Positions 37,901 to 52,149 are shown, counted from the first letter of the stretch. The stretch is DNA of 64,000 nt from Psettodes erumei (GCA_016785225.1 JAFBJZ010000781.1:1674001-1738000), one strand, 5' to 3'. Numbers and translations: made by a program. The notes: generated from the letters alone by a model not told the origin.

Positions 37901-40900
37901 GTATGGGAACTTAAAAGTCCCTTTTGGCCAACATTAACACACAGCCTTAGTGTAAAATAATGTAATAATATAAAAGGCACATGCATGTTGGAAAAAACTG
38001 ATCGAAAATTCTCCAATGTGAGCTCTGTGCTTGAATAATCAGCAATGATCAGCCCCACCCAGAGAGTTCTCAAACTTTTGGAAAGTACGACCCATGGAGC
38101 AGGGGGTTTTTGGCATCCGGAACTATTTTGGTGGAAGGGGTTTCACCACTTTAAATTCAGGTTTACTTCCTGAGTTCCTCCAGAGGTTGTGGGCCCACTG
38201 GAAAGTTACATTAACAACTGACACCAGTTTCATCCAGCTTTTAGAAGCCTGAGGTTTGTGTTTCACAACTTGTCACAGCATCGCAAATTTGCCTTGAAAG
38301 ATCCAGTGTACTCTGGAAGTGCTACACTCTGAGCAGGGACATTTTGAGGGGCCCACGACTTTGGCCTAGGACATAAATTCAGTCGGAATGCAGGTTAAGT
38401 TCTTGGATTTCTAGCCTGGTTCCAAAGTTTTGGGAAAATTGTCTAATATTTATACATAGAATCATGGTCATGACATTTTTCATACACATAATAGCATGAA
38501 CACCCATAAACCACAAATACAGAACAGTCCTCTATATAATTACAAATACAGACACATAAACATGAACAAGCTGACAAACACAGAGTATTTATTCTAGTAT
38601 CTAAGGGGGGACTGAAAAAAAAACCCCACACTCACTAGTTTATGAACATACTCAGCAGTTCCCGGCACAAGTAGAGGTTTAATATTTTACGAGGGAGCAC
38701 GAGTTATGGACGCTAATAAATATGCACACGTGTGCTGCTTATGCAGTTATTGGCACTGGCAGGCCACATTAATATGCCACATTTAAGTAGACCGCCTGTT
38801 GACAAGCCCTGCTTGACCCTGTCAAAAAGTGTGCACACGCCATGCTCGCACGTTTGTATTGTTGCGTCTTCGGTGCCGTTGCTTGCCCATCAGCGATCTC
38901 TATTTTCAAGAAATGTTAGTCACTTGTGCCCTCGAACTTGCAGCAGAACACATTCCTTCTCCTGACTGAGCAATGCAGTGCAGATCTTGATGCGTGTCAA
39001 CCACCACTGAGAGGAAGTAGCAACACTGAGAGACTACAGAGAGAAGTACGAGTAAGAAAGAAATTTAGAGAGACAGAAGGAGAGAGACATGAAAGGCCAA
39101 GTGTTTTCCATACAAGAGGGCGAGCAGGGCTTTAGATCAGACATGCTCCTCTGTAAACAGCCTCCTCAGATCCTGCCAGCAGGAGGTTCCCCTTCAGCAC
39201 GCTGCTTTGTCTATCAAAGTGCTCCCACAGCATTGAGGGGGCACCGGAGCAGTGCTCCTTGCCACTTCCCTCCCTCCCTCGTCATATAAAGAAAGCAGGG
39301 CTGCTACACCCCCTTCACACTGAATCACAAAATAAAGGTGATCTTCTCCTCCCGCCCCCCCACCAGCCCTTCCACCACCCTTCCTCTTCTCCTCTACCTC
39401 CAGCTCCTCATTCTCTGTGTTCTCCTTCATGTGCTTCCAAGGTTCCTCTTTGAAAACTCCCACTTTCACCTCATCTCCTGCCACCATTCACCAACACTTG
39501 TCTTGCTCTTGGTTAAAAACAACTTTCAAGGTATACTTTTACTAACGTGTACTAACCTTTACTGACCTTGGTGAATGAGGCAACTACAAGGCAAGGTACC
39601 AGCAAAGAAATGAGAGATCGAGAAGCCCAAAAGCGAATAAAGTCCATACGTGTGAAAATACTGTTTCTCCTCGGAGCCTGAGTGGAAAGTAATTGTCTTT
39701 TTTCTTCTTCTTCTTCTTCTTCTTCTTCTTGCACTCTTTTCAATGGGTGTCAGGAGCCAGCTTTACAAGCTCTTCCCTGCTCTCATCCTCCACTGATCAA
39801 AGCCCGCTCACACAGATATATTTCCCCTCACAGACAATGCCTCTTCTCAAGGTGCTGTCAGGTTCCCTTCTTTGCTTTAATTTCATCTCTTAAACTTTTT
39901 TTTAATCCCCGTACCCCCTGCCTCCCTTCCCTCTCCTTCTTTTGTGAGAGCTGTCAGCCGTGACAGTTTGTTGCCAGGAGGGACTTGTGGGATGAGAAGG
40001 TAGGTGCACTTTTACAAAGAGCCGCCGCCTGGCTGCACCTCACTCACACTGTCACTCAAAACCGCCTGACTCGTGCTCACACACACACATACACATGCGT
40101 GCTCACCGGCAAGGTGACACATTCCGCTTTCATGCATCTGCACCGGCAACAATGCGACACTTGCACGTTTACACTCAAACCCAGGTGGTGAAACATGACA
40201 GACACCTTGACCTTGTGTTTGTTGTGTCACGTAAGATACCGGCGCTGAAGGGAAGGGGCTGGGGCGGTGGCGAGTTGGGCTGCAAAGCCAGTTGCGCCGT
40301 CTGGGTGTCTCAGATCATGAGGCAGAAGGAAACTCGGAGTGACAGAGCCGTGATGGAGCGCTGGCAGAGCTGGCGCTGACAGGGCTTAGATGACAGACAG
40401 GGGCTGACAGACGCTGACATCTTCCTGTCGCCTCAGGGAGACACGTGGCCCTGAGTGAAACCTGAGGAGTCCTCCCTGCGGCCATAACTACCAACCAGCC
40501 CTCGCAAGCCTAATCCCTAAAGTTCACACAAAGACACCCCGGTGATAGAAGGGGCTGGAGCAAAAAGGAAGACAAGAGGAGTATCATTTAATTTTCTGAA
40601 AGAAAGAGATGATGAGGGGAGACTTTGCCTTGAGGGAAAGGATTGAGTTTGTGAAACATTAATTACACCTTTTCCCACCCCCACCCATCATCCAACCTGC
40701 CTGCTCGTCTTCATTTTGGTGGTGCTGGGGCAGCTCAGAGCAGGTGAATATCTTCATCTGTTCTTGTAAAAGCAAATACAGGCAAGCTGAGGAATGATTG
40801 TGATGTTTGGTCCCTATGCTTTTTGTCTGGGCTTGAACCAATAAAGCATTATCAGGAGATGCCAATAGCAAATATTTTGTGGCAATATCTGGCATCTCCG

Positions 40901-42150
40901 TTTTATGTCCGTGGCTAAGAATTCCTGGGGGTGAGCTGAACTGGCTTTTTGAATTTGAGCATCCTCCTCTTTTTTCTTTCTTTGAGGCCAACCTCACACT
41001 ACTCTCTGCTCGCTAATCTGGGAAGCCTTTCCACTGATGTTGAGTCTGCTGCCTATGGTTTAGCTGCCACATGTTATTTTGACCTTTTCTTTGATGGTCA
41101 TGTAACAAAGGTTGCGCCATCATATTTTGTTCATTGCAGCAGGAAAATAGCCTTTACATAAGAAAAAACCTTGTGCTTCCGGGTTGATTTCAAAAAAAGT
41201 TCACAGACTGATCGCGAATCAGTTAAATATTGTCTTCCTGTTTCAGAAAGATGAAACACTAATGTATGTATTACAGCCATTATCAGGTAAGGAAGGGACA
41301 GACAAAGCCCAGTTACTTCACTGTGTCACACCTGGTTTAACCTTTATCCTCCAGCCTCTATTGTTAGATATAACGTGGTTGTATAATTGACATATTTTTC
41401 TGTCTCTGCTGTCAGACATCTAAGGGAGTATCAAAGCAAGATTTGATTGTAGCTCATAAATGCCTTTTAACCGAGGTGAACAATAACTCACCCATGTCTA
41501 AACTGAGATGTCAGTCAACCTGTCTGACAACATAAACCAGTGTTTTCCTGACACACAGACATCGTCAATGCATCATTTTATCCTGCCCGCTACTGAATCC
41601 TCAACAATAAATCAGCCATCGTGAAGTATTCAACTGATGATGAAGCTGAGAGATATCTGGCTTTCTAACAACATTTCACTTCTTTCTTTGTATTTGCAGA
41701 CTGTCAGTTTGGACAGCGGTTCAGTCAGGGGTCACGCAACTGCTCACCAACAACAGTTATACACTGAAAAATTCACAGCATTGTTAGGCCACTCTCAGAC
41801 CTGGTACAACAGCTATGTCCCAAAGCGCAGCCCTCTCATTAATTGCAATGAGACAACTGCATTGGCACAGTGCAGGTCCTGAGGGAACAAATTGCGGGTA
41901 ATCCAGCAAAAAGCTTGCTGAACAGTTGCTGCAAAGTAATTTTGTATCATCCAGTGGGGCAGTGCGTCGGCCAGTCAGACACATTCAAGTGCTCATTTGT
42001 AGTAGGTTTCAGTTGTGGGCAAAGTAGAGGAATATCTGCCACGTAAAAAGAGATGCAGGATTATTGTGTGACTGACTTTAGGTCTAAATTAGGGTATAAG
42101 GCAAATTTGTCACGGTTTGCCCCTGACATAATCATTAGTTTATGTTTTGG
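28940..42150. other. Gene desert; no gene seen
   Basis: No supportable gene in about 13 kb. It holds small CA/GT runs (29,260; 29,650; 32,855), a CT tract (34,501-34,531), a G10 tract (35,149-35,158) and a TTC tract listed separately. GTTCTCAAACTTTTGG near 38,067 resembles a transposon terminus but stands alone. Minus-strand frames at 31,914-32,458 and 36,660-36,968 are discussed as observations. The remaining sequence is unassigned. Confidence 0.5.
39703..39730. repeat. TTC trinucleotide microsatellite
   Basis: A pure TTC run of about 28 bases. Confidence 0.95.
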
Positions 42151-42159
42151 GCTTTCTTT

Positions 42160-42320
42160 TGCTGTGTTTTGTGTTGCTTTACTTCCTGTGTAAGTGTCTG
42201 CCCTCACCTAATGTTCTCCACCTGTGTCTCATTATCCGTACCTCCCCGGTGTGTCGATATATTCTTGGTCTTTGCTTCTGTCTTGTCTCCTGTCGGTTCA
42301 TCTGTTATCACTGCTCTGTC
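42160..42320 (+). repeat. Dispersed repeat family copy 2 (partner near 8,560)
   Basis: Carries the same ordered blocks as 8,560-8,780 (TTACTTCCTG, GTCTGCCC, CTCCACCTGTG, CATTATC, GTCTTTG, TTCATCTGTT). TGTCACGGTTTGCCCC just upstream at about 42,109 may mark its edge. Overlapping hydrophobic frames here are by-products of T-richness. Confidence 0.5.
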
Positions 42321-42399
42321 TGCTCTACTGTTGTTGTTGTACTGTTGCCACTCCTTTGTTTCAGTCTTGTGGATTTTTGCTCCCCACGCTCACCGGCAT

Positions 42400-45300
42400 T
42401 TCTCTTTGTATCTCCCCAGTGTCCCGAACTTGATATTGAATTTGTAGTGTAAAAGGTGATTTCAACGAGGAGAAAGCATGAAAAATAGCAACAGCAATTT
42501 TCTTTAAAAATAAAATCACACTTGATGTACAAAGTCGCTGCACACACAAATAAAAACTACTGCACTTGAGTTTCGGGGACTTTAGGGATTTGGGCCCTCT
42601 GGTTATACACCAACATAAATTTGCGTTTGTAGGATAAAAGCCGATGTCGCAGAGATCTCCAGATCTCAACTTTGCATCGACAACTTTAGTATTTTTGAGA
42701 TGTAGGAGGAATTTAAAGTTTGGGAGAGAAATTTTGCTGACAGTCTGACCAGTGAGCTTTGAGAAAATTAGCCAAAAGTACTTGCATAGAAAACTGTCCA
42801 CATGTAAATGGTATTTACAGATTTATCTGCATTAGTAAGAAAAAAATTCCATCTCACATGCCTTTCCCCAACACCTCAAGGGGGTTACATCACCTCCTGG
42901 ACCCCCCTCCGTCGGCGGGCAATAAAATCACCTCAAGCACTCAGTAGCCTTCAGTTCTGAGTGCCATGGCTTAAGAGATGATTGTGCGTTCTTTGATGAG
43001 CAAAGGTGCCTCATCTCACACCTCCCTTCAAAACTTCAAGAGACAACCACTGAGCTCCCAGGAATGAGGATATTAGCTTGTCAGTGGGGTGACAAGTTTA
43101 GCACAATGGGGCCGTTTGGCTGGGGTGGATGCATCAGGTGGGTCAAAGGGTCTGAGCGCACCAGTCACATGCTATTAGGCTCATGCTGGTTCATTTTACA
43201 GAGGCAAACTTGTGTTTTGTTTTGGGGTTTTTTTGTTTCGCAGGTTCAAAGCATGTTAGTGTCCTCACTTTAGCCTTAGTCTCCGAAGCTAAGCGATTTG
43301 GTTGTGAAACTCGCGCGCTCTGTCTGCACGTCCAATCGGTTGTTTACAGTTCCAGTTTTTCTCCAGACAGAACTTTGACAAAAGACTAACTATGTCTCCA
43401 CATGCTTATAGAAAGTTGGAATCAAGAATGGGTTTTTTTGTTTTAAATTTCAATCTCCCATGGGCAAACAACACAGGGTAAAATGGAGCTGCAGTATTTC
43501 AGATCACACACGTGATGTCTGAGTTTGGAAGCCTTGTGCATCTATTTTGCCTGCATCAAAGTAATCACTTGTGATCTCAGGCGTGAATGTTAAGTGAGTA
43601 TCTATAAGTATAAAATATTCTCCACACTTCTAACACTCTGTCTTCCTTCCCCTACCTCAGTCTTTCTCCCAGGGCCTCCAGTGGCAAACAGCACATTACT
43701 TTGACTGACAGCTCCAATCATTCTACTGTGTTTGCTCGGCAAGTTTAAAATGTGACTGACACTCAGCTCATGGGATCGAGGGGGTGTCAGGAAGGCAGGG
43801 AAGGGGGCAAGAAATTAAACAGAAAACAAAATCCTCCCGGCATGACAACTCCCTCCTCCCTCTGCCATCTTCAATCCCCACCCGCCTCCACTCTTCCTCT
43901 TCCTCCTCTCCATCCATTTCTGTCATCTTTCCATTCCTGTCATTCCTTTTTTCCTCAAAATCTGTTTTGATAGCAAATCACCACGGGCCCGCCAAATGAC
44001 AGATAATCCTTCACGGTTTTATCACTAAGCCCTCTTCTTCTTATTTTGTCTCGCAGCATGTACAGTACGCACAGCTGCCATGTTTGCTGATACAATCTGC
44101 AGCCAACACCAGCCGTGGCAGATCACACAGGAGAACGGAGGACGCTCGCCTCGACACAATAATATTTTTTTATTTAAAAGAGAGGAGGCATTTACATGAG
44201 TTTAAGAGCTGATGGTCACAGGCTCACAGTTTTTCTCTCTCATCCCACCTCCCACACCACCCATCCTGACTCCCACTTAAAGTAGACATATAAATAAATA
44301 GATTCATATATGGAAGACAGGACATTTTACATTTGCGTGACAGAAAATGAGTAAAGATTATATAATGTATTGTGATGGTGTAATTTGCTCCTGCACTCAG
44401 AAAATAGTTTCTATTTCCCATGTATTGTCCGTATGTACGTTATTCCACACCCTCAGTCCTGACACGACACACTTTCTTTTTTTTCTTTCTTTTCTTCTCA
44501 TGTTATTCAACCAGATGCAGCAAACAAAGGAACTCTTCTTCCCCCTGACTTGAAGTATGTAGGCTATCGAAGTGTGTATGTGTCCCTGTGCAAGTGCACA
44601 GCTGTCACTCACATCCATCCTGGAGTATATTCAAGGCTTAACAATGACAACACCCAGTCGGTTAACTGCCTGTATAGTCACTGGAATTGTGTTGGGGTTT
44701 TTTTGCCAGACAAGTATACAAGACACACAAACACTGAAGATATATCGTTTTACTTTACTTTGAGCTACTGAGCTCAAACAGGCAACTGCCAGCAGTGGCA
44801 GTGTGCGTGCCACCCCTATAATTTACCTGCTACAAGTCAATTATCTCTATTAAAAATGTGGAACATGTTTTGTGCCATATCTACATAATAAGTGATCAGA
44901 CCCAGTTGTAATTTATTGTTGTCAGTCTCACAACAAGTCGGCCTGGCTGCCTCATCAAAGGGAGCGACGCCTCAGCGACACTGATGACAAATACGGCTGG
45001 TGAGAAAAGAAGGCGAGGAATTAAGCAGATGATTTACACCGGAAAGCTCTGCCTCCAATAATGGCTTGGCCTGAGGGATGACTCTGATCCAGTGAAGAGA
45101 AAGAATGAAAGAGCAAGAATAAAGACAGGAGAGAGCCTTGATTCCCCTTCATTGTTTAGAATATTTACTCTCCAATGTTCAAATCCTCATCTGATGAAGA
45201 GGTAAATCCTGCCAGGCTTTTATTCAGACTCTCAGTATAAAGGAGGGCGAGCCTGAGAAATCATTCATACACCTGCACAGGGCGTAATGCCTCCATCCTT

Positions 45301-48300
45301 CTCCCTTAGGGTCAAACAAGCAGTAAATCTCTTTGCAAAATAACTTCCTTTCAGCGGCCTTATAGCAGATGCGCTTCTATACTTCTTATAGAGATAAAGA
45401 CAATGTCCTCAGAGAAGGGGGGGTTGTCAAAAAGCACAAAAAATAAAGGGTGGGGGAGAAAGGCAAGTGCAGAGAGGTTTGGTGAAGAGAAAATGTGGGA
45501 CAAAGGAGGGTGGAGGCAAAGTTTTGAGCACTAAAGGAGAATATTAGATGTGGTTTGATGTTGGTATTACTGGGGGCAAAGTGAAACGTGGTGTAGTGTG
45601 TGAAGTACGATGAAATGAAAGCATCCACCTTTGGAAAAAATCAGAAACAATTACAACACATTTACACACTGAATTCTCACAACATTTATCATAGAGGTAC
45701 TATATAATGAGCTTAAACGCCACCACCCCCCCCCCCACCCCCAAACACAGAGAGAGGGATTTTTGTGTACACCTTTGTTTGATCTATGTGGCATTGTGAG
45801 TGTAAGCACACTTGCTTTCCAGTGTGTGCGATGTGTACGTGCGTTCATGCGGGTGTGTATCAGAGGGAGAGAGTGAGGGCTGTGTTGGATTTGCAGGGGA
45901 ACGTGATTTATGTTGTGGAACTTTGATCTTCTAAAAGGCTGGGGGATTTTACACAACAATAATTCTCCTCGGTCTCAGCTTAAATAAATGATGTGCCTGT
46001 GGCGAGTGTCCAGAATAGGTTTTAATAGACTGATCGGTGTTGGACACAGACACAGAGGAGGTGGGCATGGGGGAGATGACTGTGGTTGACATTTCTGGGA
46101 TGTTATGAGATCATGTCAAAACGAGGCCTATAAATGGAGCTTGCAGTTCTTCTGAGGCTCTATTCCTTGGAAGTAATAATCCATTTTTGAATAAATATGT
46201 TTGTTTTGATACTGTCTACGAGAACAAACTGATACAATGCTCATGACCGTTCTTATATTCAGATTTCACGGCAGCAGCAACACCAGTGAGCACACAGCAC
46301 AAAAAAAAAATGGGACGCACAAGAGGATCTCTGTCTTCATGACCTTATCCGACTGTCCTTCTTCATGCAGCAGCCTTTGTGCACTGATGCAATCAATGCC
46401 GGAAACTGAAGGAGAAACTAAAGGAGCAATTGACTGCTCACTAAGTTCCACCCCCGTAGTTACTGTTGAACTTCCATTCTTACAAACTACGTGGTTTAAT
46501 AGGTGGCAGTATCCACTCAAAAATGCTAGCAATGGTTTAAACAATGTGTCCGTGACTTCACACTGAGGCAGTTTTCATCGTCACCCCATAAGTTAGTTGA
46601 AAATGCCGGCATTGCTGAGATCAGGGGTCATTTTCAGCAACAGAGCTGCAACCCAGAGGCCGAGAGGAACTCCGTGCGTTTGCTCTGAGGCACTTCAGCA
46701 GGAGCATATGTTTACCAACTCCCGGCCCTTGGCCTGCTGAAGGGTATATTCACAGATAAACAGATACAATGCACAGACTCACTACAAAACAGGAAACACA
46801 ATGGGAAGCCTTGTCTCTCTTGAAAAATAACAAGTTTACAAAAAAAAAAACTCCTTAAATGATTTCCAGAGAAGTGGGATTTGTGTGTGAGAGAATGGGG
46901 TCTGTGTTCCTTGTTAAGTTTTGTGTAATAAGCATTGATGAAATTGCTGCTGCCTGCTCCCCAGGTGTGTGCACGTACGCAGCCTCACTGACACTCGCTT
47001 TTGCAGCTGCATTACAGGATGAGGTCACATAAAAATGAGCGTGCGCTCTCATAATGTACCTTTGAGGTCAAGACTGCTGGCCAAAATGAAAGTCATCTGA
47101 AGTCAGATCACTTCAATGTTAATTAGACATTACATATAGTAAAAAGCTGAAACAAACATGGCCATGTCACATTCACACACATACTGTATAGTATTCACTG
47201 TAAATTCTGTATAAGTAGATACATACATGCCCACATGAAGGCATGCATCAGATGTAAACGAAATGATTCACCTCAGTAGCAGGTCCAAATGGAGCTAAAT
47301 GGAAGGACAGGTCTGCTTGACACCCACCATAAAACTGACTTCCTTACTCTCTTTCAAATGACTATTTGAGCACCAAGAGTTTGACTCAATTTGTAGGCTA
47401 TCGTGTAAATTTACACTACATTACTTTTTGGAAGCATAACCATAAATCTGTTACAAGGACAGGTTGATATATAAACATGCACACACTTTAATTTTCTCCC
47501 GTCTTTCATTTTCCCTTCTGCAGAAGGAACGGGCGGTCTGTCAGTAGGAGAATTCCTCGCTGCAGGACTTCTGAAATGAACGACCTTGGCCAGGCCGTGG
47601 ATTTGGTTTTAATAGCAGCTCGCACAAACACTGTAAATTTACAGCTGGGAACTGCTAGCTGAAAAGAACTTCAAATTTGCCAAAGTCATAAGTCCAGTCA
47701 GCAGTCTCTAACTCTAGCTGTGTCTCTGCCCTGTTCTTTCACACGCCTTCAGTAGGTCACTGACTTGCTCTCTCTCTCTTTCTTTTTTTTCAAGCTAACA
47801 AAAGTGTTCAACCCACATCCATACTGGACTTTTCTGGAAAGTGCTGGTGTTGGTCACACAGGACTAGTGTTAAACACTTCAGATCACTTTAGAGGCTTTA
47901 GCGGCGCTTAAATGATCTCAATCAACTACAGGGACTGCAGTGACTTTTTGTGCAGGCATTTATGGTCCCCAGAGGATGAATACGACTGGCATTTTTTTTT
48001 CTGTGTTCCGCTCAGGATGAATTAGAGAGACACCCTGAATTTGACAGTTGTGTCCAGTGTCCAGTAGTTTATGACCAAATACCTGCAACTCAAATAACAT
48101 CAGCCTCAGATCTAATTCGTGATTCGTGATAAGGTTTGAACACTAAACTATGATAATGAACTTAGCAGCATGTTCATTCATGTCCGTGAACACCTGTAGT
48201 GAATATTATATTTTGTGTTAAAAGACTTGAAGACATATTTTTTCCATATCGGAAACCTATGTGTGAACCACAAAGTGAATGGCTTTACTGAACAGAACCA

Positions 48301-49250
48301 GGCTACATTTTAGGCTCCATGTGTTAAAGGAGTTTCTCTGTCTCTCCTGGTCGCTGGCAGCTGGAGGTACTCAGCACTGACTCTAACGTGGAGCTTTGAA
48401 ATAGCAATCAATGCCTTTATACTGCAGGGAGGGCTCGTAAAAGTGTCGTTGGGAGGAATATATGATGTCGTATTTCACCCTCCCCTCCCTATTTTTAAAC
48501 ATTGAGTTATGGCTGCAGAAATGTGTACCCATTAAAGGTGATATGATGTATTTTCTGCCTTGTTCAGAAACTCATTCATCACCATGGACCAAAAAGAAAA
48601 CTGCACTTACTCTTTCGCCCCCTCTCCTTCCTCTCCCATCTTTCCTCCCCTCCTCACCCCAACACGCCCCCTACCCGTTCTTGTACGCTGTCTTGAGTAA
48701 TTTACGACACACCGGTAGTGCAACCTTCTGGCAGGAGCTGCAAGAGCAGCTTGCTCTCTCTCCTGGCAACTAAATAACCTTTTATAAAGGACCAAACTTG
48801 GCCAAGTCATCTGCTGCTGCCCATTAAGACAGACCAGACTGCAGCAACATATAGAAAAAAGAAGAAGAATGAGGGTGAAGTGGCGGCATCATGATGGCAC
48901 TCTTCTTCCTCAGTGTTGGGCCACTGTGGAATGGAAGCCATTGTAAAGAACCGATTCCACTTCCCATTAGATTGGCAGTTGTTTACTCCTTTTTTGCCTC
49001 CTTTAATATTTTACAGCAAGCAAAAATTTTAATACATAAATGAATAAAACAGTAAAGAAAAGGTTAGAGCTGTATTTGTTTATATTTCTTGGAAGTCACA
49101 GTGTTTTTAAGGCATGTGGCACGTTTGCAATGTGGTCCTGACCTTCATGTACAACGCTCAGCTTATTGAATATTGTTGAGAATCATCATAACAAGGGAAT
49201 TCCAAATGCAAATAAAACAACAGTGTGAAAACAAATGGATCAACTTGGCT
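42400..49250. other. Gene desert; no gene seen
   Basis: No supportable gene. There is a C-rich tract at 45,724-45,743 and an A10 tract near 46,841. The stretches 44,000-44,220 and 47,520-47,700 are repeat-free with balanced composition and could be conserved non-coding DNA; nothing in one sequence confirms it. Confidence 0.55.
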
Positions 49251-49259
49251 TTTTACAGA

Positions 49260-49800
49260 TGGCAAACATTATGTTGTACAGTGTACAACTGTAAACTAAA
49301 ACTGGAATTTTGGGGAATCAACTTATCTTTTCTCATTAATACATAAGTAAATACAAAGTTTATCAACAGTTAGTTCATTCAACTTAAACTTTCTAATTAG
49401 TTAAATTAATTTTAAGACCATTTCAGAACTTACAGAAATGAGTTCTCCCAACTTGAGGTCTTTTGATCGGAAATGATGTGTTGAGTGGATGAACTGCTGG
49501 GAGTTCGCTCAACTCATTTAATTTGGTTTCTAAAGACACGTTATATTATGAGCAGTTTTCTCAGCATGTATTTTTATCATCGGCCACTGTGTTTTTGAAT
49601 GAAATATTCTTGATGGAAGTGAAAACAACTTGATTTTTATGTGTAATTAACTGAAAGTCTCGTATTTATCTTGCCAATAGCATAATCAATAATTGTTTTG
49701 AATCTAGAGGAGAGAGCCTGTTTACTTTATTTAACGCCTTTGGTTGATTCAACTTAATTTCACCAGAAGTTGTCATAACTCACAAAGCTTTGTGCTAACT
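49260..49800. repeat. Probable degraded dispersed repeat
   Basis: AT-rich sequence with recurring CAACTTAA/AACTCA-type words (TTCAACTTAAACTT near 49,378, CTCAACTCATTTAA near 49,507, TTCAACTTAATTTC near 49,748, TCATAACTCA near 49,773). I associate these words with a common teleost non-autonomous element, but boundaries and class are unclear. Confidence 0.4.
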
Positions 49801-49818
49801 GTTGCACTCACATTGTTT

Positions 49819-49823
<5 letters not shown>

Positions 49824-49860
<37 letters not shown>
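49824..49860. repeat. GT microsatellite
   Basis: An uninterrupted GT run of about 37 bases, followed by CGTG-rich imperfect units to about 49,881. Confidence 0.95.
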
Positions 49861-49864
<4 letters not shown>

Positions 49865-49989
49865 CATGTGCGTGCGTGTGTGCTGATGCAGTCTGCTCCC
49901 AGAGTCTGCCGACAGAGGATTAATCTCCCCAGCTGAGGCAGTAGCTAAGGTCAGCAAGGGAAATATTTCATAAGTGTCAGCTTGGCCTG

Positions 49990-51040
49990 TAGCCCTCAGC
50001 GCAGAGTTCGAAATGAGAATGCACAGTCGCATAACAAACAGCCCTGTGTGACTTTGCGAGGCCCGCATGGAGCACGTGGGGGTGGGGGGCGGGGGCGGGA
50101 GGGTGATATATGGCAGTGCTTCACTTTCATGTATTCATCTGAGCTGGTGAATTACTGCCAGGGACAAGCGTGGTGCTTTGTCACCACAAGGACCCAGTTG
50201 AGACAAATATTTTGGCCACGCCAGGTCTATGTCTGGAATTCCTTTTCCATTACTGCCTGTTCTCCAACTTTTTTTCTTATTTAAGGAGAATTCATAAAAG
50301 TAAATACCAACTTCTGTTACACCATGTAAGGTTCAACTAAATAAAGCAGCATAGTTTAAAAAAAATCCACTGCTTGTGTTGTTTTCCGTCAGGCCCCCAA
50401 AAAAGTGTTTCATAAATTGACTTTGTCATATTCCCTGTTTTTCATACTCTTGCCGTTGCAGGTTTTTCTGCTCCTGTGGTGACCGAGGATTGGCAAGAGA
50501 TTAATGGCATGGGCGGTCCTCTTAAATAAGCGTTTGTTTGATGTGTCAAGTCTTAAAGGCGCTGATTTACTTCCACATTGATAGGCTTTTAATTGAGCGA
50601 TGCCATCCCTTGTCACATCAAAGGTGACATGGCTTGGCTTGCTGCGGGTTGTGACGATTGAAGAGTACTGCTGAGCCCAGCACATCACGCCCCGCATCGT
50701 CATCCCCAGTAATGTTGTCAGAAACTCTGCAGACTAACCTCCAGTAACTTCTGTTGTTTATCAAGTCATGAATGCCAGAGTCGTAGGCTGGTGGGTCTAA
50801 TTTTGACTTAAATTGAGCAACCTTCTTTTTTTAAACTCCGCTTAAGCATCCTGATGAGGAAAAGCATTGCGGTTTGGATTTCATGACAAAATAGAAGTGG
50901 TTTTCGAAGAAATGAAGACAGAATCTATGTTCCCAGCAGCCTCCTCCTAACAAAGGTTGGATGATGAAGACACAGGGGAGGTGACTGACTGTGAATGGAG
51001 GAAGCAGCGCTGACTTAAACAAGCGTGAGGAATGTGCTGG
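49990..51040. other. Intergenic; nothing recognised
   Basis: A G-rich run lies at 50,079-50,102. The rest is AT-rich without a gene, repeat family or notable motif cluster. Confidence 0.55.
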
Positions 51041-51050
51041 GGAGATTTGC

Positions 51051-51095
51051 TGTTGTCGTTCCTTCAACCAGACCTGTCGTAGGTCCAGCCCGTGA
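51051..51095 (+). repeat. Direct repeat copy A (partner at 54,153)
   Basis: A 45-base segment matching 54,153-54,197 at 41 of 45 positions, same strand, 3.1 kb apart. The sequence outside the segment does not match. Confidence 0.85.
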
Positions 51096-51249
51096 CTACC
51101 TTGATTGTGCTGGTATCAAAATCCCCCCCGTGTTTCCAGACCAATCAAAAATAAAACATCTTTTGATGTCATCTTAAATTTCACACAACAATGCAGGATG
51201 ATCTGATTTGAGTCAGACGCTGTCTGGCCGTGCAGGCCCGGCCTTCCCT

Positions 51250-51279
51250 CCTCCCTCCTCCTCCTCCTCCTCCTCCTCC
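51250..51279. repeat. CTC trinucleotide microsatellite
   Basis: A CTC run with one CTCC imperfection at its start; pyrimidine-pure. Confidence 0.9.
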
Positions 51280-51289
51280 CCTCTCTGTG

Positions 51290-52145
51290 CTCTTGATAAC
51301 TTCTCCGTGTGGAGGACAATAGCAGCTTTTGTTTCCCAGCATGGAGAGGACTTGAGCTCGCACGAGTGTGGGAGGTGTGCATCCTATGTGCCTGTCTGTG
51401 AATGCGTTTCAGGTGTAGTGAGTACGACAGGGCGGAACCCTGCGCTGGGTAGGATTCGGAAATAAAAGTGCCAATCTGCGAACACAGAGGGAAGCCTATT
51501 ATCCCGGTGTGATTATAATGCAGACAGATAGACGACAGGTAGGCAAGAGTGGATAAGAGCGTTAGCTTGTGAGACACGATGAGCTGACAAGAGAGACAAT
51601 CTCTCTCCTAAACTGGAGAGATAAGGTTGTCAGCCACAGCTCTGACTCTGACACACACGCACACAAACAAAAATAGTATGTAGGCAGTCAGACAGATGAT
51701 ACTGTATGAGGACGACAAAAAAACACACACTTTAAAGATGGTATCGTGCATCGTGTGTTTGTGTTTGTGTGCGCGAGCTACGTTTTCACGTGTGAGCGCA
51801 TATGTACGTTCAACTGTGAAAGGATTAGTATGTGTATGTCAGAGACAGAGGGAGAGGCGACCACAGAAAGATAAACGAGGAAGTGTGAATACATTAAGTA
51901 CACTGTGTAGATATTGTTTGTGGACCTTTCAGCTCAAGGAAATCCTTGTTTCAACATTCTGTCCTGGCTGGAATGCTGCCTGCGAGGCTCTTTTTAAGTG
52001 TTTGGGTCTAAATGCCATGTCTGCTACACCCCATGAAACTGTCTTAATCCACTTTTTTTCCCTTGGTTTTATTGCTGCTGGAGAACACACTAAGGCTAGA
52101 GCAGAGCCCCAGCCTCAGGCCTCTATTCCCATTCCACACACCCCA
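51290..52145. other. Intergenic; nothing recognised
   Basis: Short CA and GT imperfect runs occur at 51,650-51,780. The 150-codon plus frame at 51,696-52,148 is low in features and has no domain; treated as non-coding. Confidence 0.5.
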
Positions 52146-52149
52146 TAAG

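Noticed and set aside
38060..38160. hAT-type terminus (GTTCTCAAACTTTTGG)
   Set aside because: Only one end-like word, with no matching inverted partner or target duplication found.
42142..42452. Hydrophobic ORFs suggesting a small membrane protein
   Set aside because: They arise from a T-rich dispersed repeat shared with 8,560; several frames are open at once, which argues against coding.
51696..52148. 150-codon plus-strand ORF upstream of znf703
   Set aside because: Low-complexity start from CA/GT-rich sequence and no recognisable domain.
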